From Acidobacteriota bacterium (GTDB lineage Bacteria; Acidobacteriota; Terriglobia; Terriglobales; Acidobacteriaceae): a DNA stretch of 7,390 nucleotides. Positions 1-5,873 of this stretch are shown here, piece by piece; the stretch's first letter is position 1, and the number at the start of each line of letters is the position of its first letter. The stretch is taken from positions 1-7,390 of the forward strand of contig JAJXXG010000963.1 in assembly GCA_021781255.1 (NCBI GenBank). The letters are read 5' to 3'. The position numbers and the translations under genes were made by a program. The notes beneath the pieces are model-generated. The model searched no databases. It was not told where the DNA came from and saw only the letters and a list, made by a program, of their open reading frames with translations.

Positions 1-90
1 CCACAAGTCTTCGACCACGATGACCTGGCCTTCGAGCTTGCTGGACTGCTGCTGCAACTGAGCGTCGGTGAGAGTGGTGTTAATGGCCAT
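1..90 (-). CDS. ABC transporter ATP-binding protein, N-terminal fragment (runs off left edge)
   Basis: Reading leftward from the ATG at 90-88, the frame stays open to base 1 and gives 30 residues. These begin MAINTTLTDAQLQQQ and end GQVIVVEDLW. The hydrophobic strand followed by E-D-L-W is how the nucleotide-binding domain of ABC exporters usually begins, a few residues before the aromatic A-loop and the Walker A motif, both of which lie outside the window. A purine-rich stretch (GAAAGAGA in the gene's direction) sits about 5 bases upstream of the ATG and could be a weak ribosome binding site. The gene follows the adaptor gene in the same direction after 84 bp, the usual macA-macB order, so it probably encodes the cytoplasmic ATPase energising that exporter. 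Whether the permease is fused to it (MacB type) or separate (LolD/FtsE-like) cannot be seen. The family call rests on 30 residues plus context. Confidence 0.6.
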   Translation of the reverse strand, partial: MAINTTLTDAQLQQQSSKLEGQVIVVEDLW

Positions 91-174
91 CTGTGTCTCT
101 TTCTTTGCCTGCCGGCTTTCGGTCCCTTGGTGCATGGGTGGGGAGGGTGCGAACAACGAACGTCGCCCCGCGGA

Positions 175-1551
175 TCAGGTGCCAAGCGCTGCGGTGTTGG
201 AGGCCGAGGTCTTCTCCTGCTTCAGCAGCGTGCCGTCTTTCAGGATACGCAATGTCTTGTACGGTCCAATCACGATTACGTCACCCTGCTTGAGACCGGA
301 CAGCACCTCAATGTCCGTGGCGCCAGTGATTCCGGTGGTGACTTTGACGAACTTGGCGCGCTTGCGTCCGCGTTTATCCTTCTCCACAACGAAGACACCC
401 TGCTCAGGCGGCGGAGGGTTCAGCGAATCCGTGGTGGCGGCCTCCACCTTGCCTTTGCCGCCCGGAGGCGGAGGCGTGTAAAGCGTAAGAGCCTGGATGG
501 GCAGCGCCAGCACATTGTTCTTATGGGCCGTGGTGATTTTGGCCGTGCAGGAAAGGCCCGGCTTCAGCTCCTTTGAAGGATTGTCAAGCGTGACGACGAC
601 CTTGAAGTCCTTGGCTTCTTCAGTGCCGGTGGTGGACTGGAGCGTGGCGACGCCCGTGGAGCGCAGCAGAGCCTGGTCGCCCACCAGAGTCACGTGGCCT
701 TTGAAGATCTTGCCGGGAATGGCGTCCACGGTCACATCCGCAGGCTGGCCCACGGCGAGGTTGATAATGTCAGTTTCATCGACCTTCACTTCCGCGGTTA
801 TGACACTCATATCGGCCAGGGTCATCAGCACCGAGCCTTGCGTGTTCTGGATGCCAGGTACAACGCTCTCACCCTCACGAACGGGCTCGTTGGTGACGAT
901 GCCGTCAAACGGCGCGACAGCAATGGTGCGCCGCAACAGATCCTGGTTCACCTTGAGGTTGGCCTCCTGGGTACGCATATGACCGCGGGCTGAGGCAACG
1001 TTGGCTTTGGCCTGATTGACCTGGGCAACGGCCTGAGCCAGCGAGGCCACGTCAGTGTCGTAGGCGGCCTTGGCGGCATCGTACTGCTGCTTGGAATAAA
1101 TGCCGGCTTTGTAAAGTGCCTGGGCGCGCTGCCAGTCGAGCTTCTTCTGCTGGAGGTCGGCCTGGGCGTGCTCCACGTTAGCCTGTGCGGTTTTTACGGC
1201 AGCCACATAGGAGGCCACGTCTGTGCGGGCTGCGGCGATGGCCGCTTCCTGGCCGTTGACGTTGGCTTGCTGCTGTATGTTCTCAATGGTTGCCAACACT
1301 TCGCCCTTGCGGACATGGTCGCCTTCCTTCACATAGAAGTGCGTGACGCGGCCCATTGTCTCCGCGCCCACGTTGACATAGGTTTTGGGCTTGATTTGCC
1401 CAGTGCCGCTGATAATGGTGGCCAGATCCCGGCGCTCGAGCCTGGCCGTCATCACCTTTGTATAACCGGACTGTTGCTTATAGACCATGAAAGCAACCAG
1501 TCCTCCGGCCACAATCACACCGAGTACGATCAGCAAAATCTTCTTCTTCAT
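175..1551 (-). CDS. MacA/HlyD-family periplasmic adaptor subunit of an efflux transporter
   Basis: This 458-residue protein should link an inner-membrane ABC transporter to an outer-membrane channel. Residues 1-4 are MKKK, and residues 5-24 form one hydrophobic segment without a lipobox Cys, so it is an N-terminal membrane anchor. Residues about 60-90 form the first half of a biotinyl-lipoyl-like domain (GRVTHFYVKEGDHVRKGEVLATIE). Residues 92-205 form a long Ala/Gln-rich helical hairpin. Residues 208-245 complete the lipoyl domain (APFDGIVTNEPVREGESV), about 250-345 form the beta-barrel domain, and 385-445 the membrane-proximal domain. The segment NVLALPIQAL at 346-355 is typical of MacA-type adaptors. 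Unusual is a Pro/Gly-rich insertion at 359-385 with two PPPP runs. The start is placed where the membrane anchor begins; a GGAG lies 12 bases upstream, a rather long spacing. A palindrome at 1585-1598 probably regulates it. The ABC ATPase gene follows. The substrate is unknown. Confidence 0.92.
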   Translation of the reverse strand: MKKKILLIVLGVIVAGGLVAFMVYKQQSGYTKVMTARLERRDLATIISGTGQIKPKTYVNVGAETMGRVTHFYVKEGDHVRKGEVLATIENIQQQANVNGQEAAIAAARTDVASYVAAVKTAQANVEHAQADLQQKKLDWQRAQALYKAGIYSKQQYDAAKAAYDTDVASLAQAVAQVNQAKANVASARGHMRTQEANLKVNQDLLRRTIAVAPFDGIVTNEPVREGESVVPGIQNTQGSVLMTLADMSVITAEVKVDETDIINLAVGQPADVTVDAIPGKIFKGHVTLVGDQALLRSTGVATLQSTTGTEEAKDFKVVVTLDNPSKELKPGLSCTAKITTAHKNNVLALPIQALTLYTPPPPGGKGKVEAATTDSLNPPPPEQGVFVVEKDKRGRKRAKFVKVTTGITGATDIEVLSGLKQGDVIVIGPYKTLRILKDGTLLKQEKTSASNTAALGT

Positions 1552-1584
1552 ATGCAGTGGCTGCTCCGGGTGTTCTCCCCTGAC

Positions 1585-1598
1585 AGTTTACGTAAACT
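1585..1598. promoter_or_regulatory. Perfect 14-bp palindrome AGTTTACGTAAACT, candidate operator of the efflux operon
   Basis: The sequence equals its own reverse complement over 14 bases and ends 34 bp upstream of the adaptor start codon at 1551, where a repressor could block transcription of the efflux operon. Short uninterrupted palindromes of this form are common targets of TetR-family repressors, which often control efflux pumps; no regulator gene is visible in the window to confirm this. Directly beside it lies CCGCTTGAGCGG (1599-1610), an imperfect dyad with 5-bp arms that may belong to the same site. Confidence 0.5.
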
Positions 1599-1680
1599 CC
1601 GCTTGAGCGGTTCCAACAAGACAAAAACTTGCAGAAAGCATCGCCGAATGGGAGAAAAGCCTTTGGAATGTTGGCTGAGG

Positions 1681-1697
1681 TTGCCGGATTCCGGCAA
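1681..1697. repeat. Inverted repeat TTGCCGG-ATT-CCGGCAA
   Basis: Two perfect 7-bp arms are separated by 3 bases. As DNA it could bind a dimeric regulator; as RNA, in a leader of the leftward operon, it would form a compact GC-rich hairpin. It is not followed by a T-run on either strand, so it is not a normal intrinsic terminator. Confidence 0.4.
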
Positions 1698-1753
1698 TTC
1701 ACCGTTCCGGCCGCCCCGCCATGCTCGGCGGCGCAAGTATGGTTGACTCCGTG

Positions 1754-1806
1754 GGATTTTCCCCTTTCTGAGACGTTGAAGCGAGGTTGAAGGACTCAGA
1801 AAATCC
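1754..1806. repeat. Imperfect inverted repeat enclosing an 11-bp-period direct repeat
   Basis: TTTCTGAG at 1765-1772 is the exact reverse complement of CTCAGAAA at 1795-1802. GGATTTT at 1754-1760 also pairs with AAAATCC at 1800-1806, overlapping the first pairing by 3 bases, so these are alternative or interrupted arms. The inner part holds GTTGAAG at 1775-1781 and again at 1786-1792, a repeat with a 4-bp gap and one-helical-turn spacing. That spacing suits tandem binding by an OmpR/PhoB-type response regulator, but the sequence is not a recognised box. Confidence 0.35.
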
Positions 1807-1835
1807 AGTGCGTCTGAGCCGCTTTGTGCATGCGG

Positions 1836-1872
1836 GGTCATTTTTTGTTGGATGACCTTTTGCGCAAGGTTA
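1836..1872. repeat. Cluster of GGTCA-like half-sites around TTGCGCAA
   Basis: GGTCAT (1836-1841) and ATGACC (1852-1857) are perfect inverted arms with a 10-base T-rich gap. TGACCTT (1853-1859) and AAGGTTA (1866-1872) form a second inverted pair with 6 of 7 positions complementary. TTGCGCAA (1860-1867) is itself a perfect palindrome. The cluster ends 33 bp upstream of the -35 element of the rightward promoter, a plausible place for an activator. No regulator is assigned. Confidence 0.3.
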
Positions 1873-1905
1873 TCGTCCAAAAAACAGGGTGAGTGAGCGC
1901 GCGGC

Positions 1906-1934
1906 TTGCCCTGCCCCTTTGGGACTCGTAAAAT
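1906..1934 (+). promoter_or_regulatory. Sigma70-type promoter of the GWxTD gene
   Basis: TTGCCC (1906-1911) and TAAAAT (1929-1934) are separated by exactly 17 bp; they match the TTGACA and TATAAT consensus at 4 of 6 and 5 of 6 positions. Transcription would begin near 1941, leaving about 20 bases of leader that include AGGAG at 1945-1949. Confidence 0.55.
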
Positions 1935-1961
1935 AAGGCATCTCAGGAGTGTTCCAAGGTA

Positions 1962-3686
1962 ATGAAGTTTTCCAGCCGTACCCTGTTGTTTCTTGCTCTC
2001 GGTTCCAGCCTTGTCGCGTTGCCGGCTTACGGGCGTCACTCTCACAAATCCGACGATCAATCCGCGCAGGCGCATGCGGGACAGGACCAGCAGGACAATC
2101 CGCTGAAGCGCAAGCGTACGGTGGAAGAGCGATTCAGGGCACAGAAGGCTCTGCACAAGGAGCTTTCAAGCGCCTACAAGAACTGGCTGAATCAAGATGT
2201 GGTGTACATCATTACCGACCAGGAACGCAAAGCCTTCCTGAACCTGAGCAACGACGAAGAGCGTGAAGCCTTTATCGAACAGTTCTGGGCGCGGCGCAAC
2301 CCTGATCCCAATTCTCCCGACAACACTTATCGTGAAGAGCACTATCGGCGCATTGCTTATGCCAACGAGCACTTTGCGGCCGGTGAGCCGGGATGGAAGA
2401 CCGATCGCGGGCGTATCTACATTGAATACGGTAAACCGGACTCGATTGATGACCACCCCTCCGGCGGCACCTATATGCGACCGATGGATGAGGGCGGCGG
2501 CGAGACCTCAACGTTCCCGTTCCAGGTTTGGCACTACCGTTATCTCCCGGGCATCGGCGAGAACATCAATATCGAGTTTGTGGATACGTGCATGTGCGGC
2601 GCCTACCACTTCACGATTGACCGCAGCGAGAAAGACGCGTTGCTGCACGTGCCCGGCGCCGGCCTGACCCAGTGGGAAGAGATGGGCATGGCCAAGAAGG
2701 CTGACCGCTTCAAGGGCGGGTATGAAGATCTCGGAACAGGTCCCATGTCGCAGGGCGAGAAATCAAAGGAATTTGATCGCATTGAGCTGGCCGCCAAGCT
2801 GTTTGCTCCGCCGAAGATTAAATTCGCGGACCTGGACAACTTCATCTCTGAGCACAAGGTGCTGAGCGGCCCGGTTTTTCCCTTCGACGTTCGGACTGAT
2901 TTTGTGAAGGTGACCGATGACACGGTGCTGGTGCCGATCACATTGCAGATCAAGAACAAAGACATCACGTTTGTGACCAAGGACGGCGTCTCAAAGGGCG
3001 TGGTGAATATTCTGGGCAAGGTGACCACGATTACGCACAAAGTGGTGCAGACCTTTGAGGACACAGTGCAGGTGGAGCAGCCTGCCGAGCTGCTACAGCA
3101 GTCACTGAACCACAATTCGGTCTACTGGAAGGCGCTGCCGCTGCAGCCGGGGCTCTATCGTCTTGATGTCGCCATCAAGGACGTAAACAATCCTGACCAC
3201 GTGGGCATCTACGGCCGCGCGCTGATGGTACCGGAGTTTCACGACGAGAAGCTTGAAACGTCGAGTCTGATCCTTGCTGACAAAATGAATCCTGTGGATT
3301 CGCACTCTATCGGCAGCGGCAGTTTCGTGATTGGCAACACCTTTATCCGGCCGCGGGTGGCGGATTCGCCCGGAAAACCTGTGACATTCACCCGCAGCCA
3401 GGAGCTGAACTTCTGGATGCAGGTTTACAATCTTGGTATCAACGATACAACCAAGAGTAACAATGCAACGGTTACCTATGAGATCGTCGATGCCAAGAAC
3501 AATGACGTTCTTTTTCGGAAGCAGTTGGAATCAAAAGACATAGAGGCCCATAGCGACCAGTTGACAGTGGAGAAGTCACTTTCCATGGCTGGCCTGCAAC
3601 CCGGCAAATACAAAGTGCTGATCAAAGTAAATGACGCAATCTCAAAACAAGAGATTGCGCAGTCGGCACCTTTTGTCGTGGAATAG
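1962..3686 (+). CDS. Secreted GWxTD-domain protein
   Basis: This 574-residue exported protein carries the GWxTD domain, named for a motif seen here as GWKTD at 144-148 and followed by RGRIYIEYGKPDSID. The function of the domain is not established. Residues 1-24 look like a Sec signal peptide, with likely cleavage after AYG. A charged stretch rich in Lys, Gln and His follows (25-65), then a helical region with Trp, Tyr and acidic residues (66-140), then the GWxTD core to about residue 235, including FQVWHYRYLPGIG and the conserved-looking SEKDALLHVPGAGLT. The remaining 340 residues are beta-rich and look like two immunoglobulin-like modules (about 300-425 and 470-574), each ending in an LQPG-Y-type strand (LQPGLY at 395-400, LQPGKY at 545-550). 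Cys210 and Cys212 form a CxC pair. Start support: AGGAG 12 bases upstream and the signal peptide. It has its own promoter and precedes the barrel-like gene. Location is periplasm or outer membrane by inference. Confidence 0.9.
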   Translation: MKFSSRTLLFLALGSSLVALPAYGRHSHKSDDQSAQAHAGQDQQDNPLKRKRTVEERFRAQKALHKELSSAYKNWLNQDVVYIITDQERKAFLNLSNDEEREAFIEQFWARRNPDPNSPDNTYREEHYRRIAYANEHFAAGEPGWKTDRGRIYIEYGKPDSIDDHPSGGTYMRPMDEGGGETSTFPFQVWHYRYLPGIGENINIEFVDTCMCGAYHFTIDRSEKDALLHVPGAGLTQWEEMGMAKKADRFKGGYEDLGTGPMSQGEKSKEFDRIELAAKLFAPPKIKFADLDNFISEHKVLSGPVFPFDVRTDFVKVTDDTVLVPITLQIKNKDITFVTKDGVSKGVVNILGKVTTITHKVVQTFEDTVQVEQPAELLQQSLNHNSVYWKALPLQPGLYRLDVAIKDVNNPDHVGIYGRALMVPEFHDEKLETSSLILADKMNPVDSHSIGSGSFVIGNTFIRPRVADSPGKPVTFTRSQELNFWMQVYNLGINDTTKSNNATVTYEIVDAKNNDVLFRKQLESKDIEAHSDQLTVEKSLSMAGLQPGKYKVLIKVNDAISKQEIAQSAPFVVE

Positions 3687-3704
3687 AGCAAAGCTCACGC
3701 AGTA

Positions 3705-3745
3705 AAGCGATCCTGTCTGAGATCAGGACGCTTGTGGGATTTGAT
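3705..3745 (+). terminator. Terminator-like hairpin after the GWxTD gene
   Basis: AAGCG (3705-3709) pairs with CGCTT (3729-3733), and TCCTG (3711-3715) pairs with CAGGA (3724-3728). Together they give a 10-bp stem with one bulged A (3710) and an 8-base loop, beginning 18 bp after the stop codon. Only a mixed G/T tract follows rather than a clean T-run, so it may be a weak terminator or an mRNA 3'-end stabiliser that allows partial read-through into the next gene. Confidence 0.4.
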
Positions 3746-3789
3746 TTGGGACGGAGACTGCCAGGGACGTCGAGTCATCAAACATACGG

Positions 3790-5478
3790 ATGATGCGTAG
3801 GTCCTATCTCGCGTTGTTTGTGGCGCTGATCGCCATGGGTACAGTTCCCGCCCCCGGAGCTACCCCCGGATCGGTTATAGGTGTTGTGCGCAACTCAGCC
3901 GGTACGCCGCTGATAGGAGCCATGGTGGAGCTGTTGCGGCCTGACCTGAGCCTGGTGGCCGCCGTATACACCGACAGCAGAGGGCGATTCACGATTCCGC
4001 ACGTGCGGCCGGGCCACTATGCCGTGAAGGCGATGGGCGAATCGTTCCTGCCTTCATTGCGAGAGAACGTGCGCGTACATCACCGCGCGATTGTCAATCT
4101 CACCCTGAATACTCTTTATGAAGTGATGGAGTGGCTTCCGGCCCAGCCCCGCGCCGCGAATGCGCGCAGGGATGACTGGGAGTGGACTTTGAGATCGGCG
4201 GCGAATCGTCCGCTTCTTCGCTGGCTGGAAGACGGTCCGCTGGTGGTGGAAACAGATGGGCCGAATGCGCATCCGCGGCTGAAGGCTCGCCTGATGGCCA
4301 CCGGTCGTGCAGGCACCTTTGGCGAAAGCGGTCAACGGTTGACGGCCGAGGTGGAAACCACGCCTTCCAACAGCCGCGAGCTTCTGGCTCGCGTGGATTT
4401 TGCACCCGGTACGGATGCGGCGATGGAGTCAATGCTCGGTTTCCGGCAGGATCTTGGCTTTGCAGGATCGGTGCAGTCGGTGGCTGCCGTATCCGTGCAT
4501 CCTGAGGTGCAGAGCTCCGGCTCGGCTGGGCTGAGCGAAGCCGCAATGCGTACCTGGGAGAAGATGAACCTGGGCGACGAGTTTGAAGCCGAGGCCGGAG
4601 CTGAGCAGGTGATTGCACGCTTCAGCCAGAACTCGCCGAACACGATTTTTGCTGCGCTGCCCTTTGCCTCGTTCGGCTGGCGCAACGGGGCTACCGTCAT
4701 TCGTTATCGCATGACCAGCTTTGCCAGCGGCGCGGGGGCAGGAGACGCGACAGAGGCAGCGGACGTGCTGCCTGCTGTGGCAATGCGTAATGGGCAACTG
4801 ACGCTGGAACGCGGTCTGCACCAGGAGATTGGCTGGTCGCGGCGTACGGATGTCTCCGGCATGTCATTCACCGTGTATCAAGACAACATCCAGAGCCCGG
4901 TGATGGAAGCTGCAGCGCACTTTGCGCCCGGAGCAATGGCCGCTGGGATGAGTGGATTTCTTCTTGATTCCACCAGCGGCATAGTGCGCATCGCAGGTCC
5001 TGATTTCTCGTCGACCGGAATGACAGCTTCAGTGGAGCGGAGCGTGGGCGGAAATCGTGTGCGCGTGAGCTATGCGAACGGTGATGCGCTTGTTCTGCCT
5101 GCCACTCCACATGCGACGCGGATTACGCAGATTGTGGAAGAGGCCCGACCACGCATGGTGCAAACCTATGCGCTGGCGCTCTCCGGCACGCTGGAGGGCA
5201 CGCACACCAAGTGGCGTGCAACTTACCGCTGGCAGCCGGCAAACTCCATCACTCCGGTTGCGCCGTATGCCCAGAATGCAGTTGAGCCGTATCTGGGATT
5301 GCACATTCGCCAGCCGATTCGCGTGCTGCGGGAAAATGGATCCGGCATTGAAGCGCTGCTGGACGTGCAGAACCTGCTGTCACAGGGTTACTGTCCGGTG
5401 GTGCTGAGTGATGGCTCTGTTCTTCTGTTTGCGCAGGGCCAGCGCAGCATTCGGGGCGGGCTCGCCTTCACGTTTTAA
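3790..5478 (+). CDS. Carboxypeptidase-regulatory-like domain protein with putative outer-membrane beta-barrel
   Basis: This 562-residue protein begins with a signal peptide (about 1-24, hydrophobic core LALFVALIAMGTV, cleavage near PGA). Next is one carboxypeptidase-regulatory-like beta-sandwich, residues about 27-107: GSVIGVVRNSAGTPLIGAMVEL, then TDSRGRFTIPHVRPGHYAVKA. Residues 129-147 form a Trp/Arg-rich link (DWEWTLRSAANRPLLRWLE). The remaining 400 or so residues alternate polar and hydrophobic positions in short strands and end GGLAFTF, the C-terminal aromatic signature of outer-membrane barrels. The tail (LLDVQNLLSQGY) resembles the last strands of TonB-dependent receptors, but I see no plug domain and no TonB box, so it is not a normal receptor. 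Two consecutive ATGs (3790, 3793) are possible starts and neither has a strong ribosome binding site. The gene lies 103 bp after the GWxTD gene and may be partly co-transcribed with it. The domain call is firm, the barrel is an inference, and the function is unknown. Confidence 0.78.
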   Translation: MMRRSYLALFVALIAMGTVPAPGATPGSVIGVVRNSAGTPLIGAMVELLRPDLSLVAAVYTDSRGRFTIPHVRPGHYAVKAMGESFLPSLRENVRVHHRAIVNLTLNTLYEVMEWLPAQPRAANARRDDWEWTLRSAANRPLLRWLEDGPLVVETDGPNAHPRLKARLMATGRAGTFGESGQRLTAEVETTPSNSRELLARVDFAPGTDAAMESMLGFRQDLGFAGSVQSVAAVSVHPEVQSSGSAGLSEAAMRTWEKMNLGDEFEAEAGAEQVIARFSQNSPNTIFAALPFASFGWRNGATVIRYRMTSFASGAGAGDATEAADVLPAVAMRNGQLTLERGLHQEIGWSRRTDVSGMSFTVYQDNIQSPVMEAAAHFAPGAMAAGMSGFLLDSTSGIVRIAGPDFSSTGMTASVERSVGGNRVRVSYANGDALVLPATPHATRITQIVEEARPRMVQTYALALSGTLEGTHTKWRATYRWQPANSITPVAPYAQNAVEPYLGLHIRQPIRVLRENGSGIEALLDVQNLLSQGYCPVVLSDGSVLLFAQGQRSIRGGLAFTF

Positions 5479-5493
5479 GCGTTCATCGCTCTC

Positions 5494-5522
5494 TGGAATC
5501 CACAAGACGCGTGTGCTATAGT
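5494..5522 (+). promoter_or_regulatory. Extended -10 promoter for the tRNA-Lys gene
   Basis: TG-C-TATAGT at 5514-5522 is an extended -10 element whose hexamer matches TATAAT at 5 of 6 positions. The -35 region 17 bp upstream (TGGAAT, 5494-5499) is poor, which an extended -10 can offset. Transcription would start near 5529, giving a leader of about 70 bases before the mature tRNA. It lies just after the stop of the barrel-like gene, so the tRNA does not need that gene's promoter. Confidence 0.5.
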
Positions 5523-5601
5523 TGCAACTGGCAGCGAAGTTAATTCGCATGCATTGAGCTTGCCTGTTTTGCCTTCGGTGAGGCTCTTTCAAACAATCCA
5601 G

Positions 5602-5677
5602 GGACGCGTAGCTCAACTGGCAGAGCATTCGGCTCTTAACCGACAGGTTGTAGGTTCGATTCCTACCGCGTCCACCA
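5602..5677 (+). tRNA. tRNA-Lys (anticodon CTT)
   Basis: The 76-base cloverleaf can be folded by hand. The acceptor stem is GGACGCG (5602-5608) with CGCGTCC (5667-5673). The D arm is GCTC/GAGC (5611-5614, 5623-5626) with an 8-base loop. The anticodon arm is TTCGG/CCGAC around loop CTCTTAA (5633-5639), so the anticodon is CTT (5635-5637), reading AAG. The variable loop has 5 bases. The T arm is GTAGG/CCTAC with loop TTCGATT (5655-5661). The discriminator is A (5674), as in E. coli tRNA-Lys, and CCA is encoded (5675-5677). The outermost anticodon-stem pair (27-43) is a T-C mismatch; all other stem pairs are Watson-Crick. No T-rich terminator is obvious downstream. Confidence 0.97.
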
Positions 5678-5873
5678 ATCAAAATCAGCAACATAGAGTA
5701 GCCGGAATCGAGCCAAAAGCGCGAAGGCGGGACAGTCGTACTCAATTCTGGATCTACCCCACTTCAAAATCCTTCCTATTTGCCAGCGCCAATCCTCAAA
5801 GTTTGCTGACAGCGCGGCCACGAATCTTCCTCTAGAATTTGCGCGAGTCTGCCGATCCTTGATTATGCGAGCA
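5678..5873. other. Convergent intergenic spacer between tRNA-Lys and the GH94-like gene
   Basis: About 196 bp separates the tRNA (plus strand) from the stop codon of the minus-strand GH94-like gene. Transcription from both sides should end here, but I see no strong GC hairpin with a T-run for either direction and no credible small gene. It may rely on Rho-dependent termination. Confidence 0.5.

Larger units (their letters stand above)
1552..1961. other. Divergent intergenic control region between the efflux operon and the GWxTD gene
   Basis: This 410-bp stretch lies between two divergently read genes. Open frames across it show no recognisable protein and no supported start, so I treat it as non-coding. 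It contains a perfect palindrome (1585-1598), an adjoining imperfect dyad (1599-1610), an inverted repeat (1681-1697), a direct repeat inside a larger inverted repeat (1754-1806), half-sites around a TTGCGCAA palindrome (1836-1872), and a sigma70-like promoter (1906-1934) facing right. I could not find a convincing promoter for the leftward operon; candidate -35 elements such as TTGTTG (minus strand, 1619-1614) lack a good -10. Confidence 0.7.

Noticed and set aside
1585..1624. Sigma70 promoter for the efflux operon overlapping the palindrome (minus strand TTGTCT or TTGTTG with TAAACT or TTTACG)
   Set aside because: No combination gives both a reasonable -35 and -10 at 16-18 bp spacing, so I do not annotate a promoter there.
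1548..2156. 202-codon open frame on the minus strand across the intergenic region
   Set aside because: It overlaps the well-supported start and signal peptide of the GWxTD gene on the other strand, has a low-complexity Arg/Ser/Leu composition and no family resemblance.
4100..4618. 172-codon minus-strand frame, and other frames inside the barrel-like gene
   Set aside because: Pro/Arg/Ser-rich translations antisense to a coherent secreted protein; no ribosome binding site or domain supports them.
3790..5478. Calling the barrel-like protein a TonB-dependent receptor
   Set aside because: The C-terminal tail resembles one, but no plug domain or TonB box is visible and the protein is short for that family.
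5554..5835. 93-codon plus-strand frame covering the tRNA
   Set aside because: Most of its length is the tRNA-Lys sequence itself, so coding is very unlikely.
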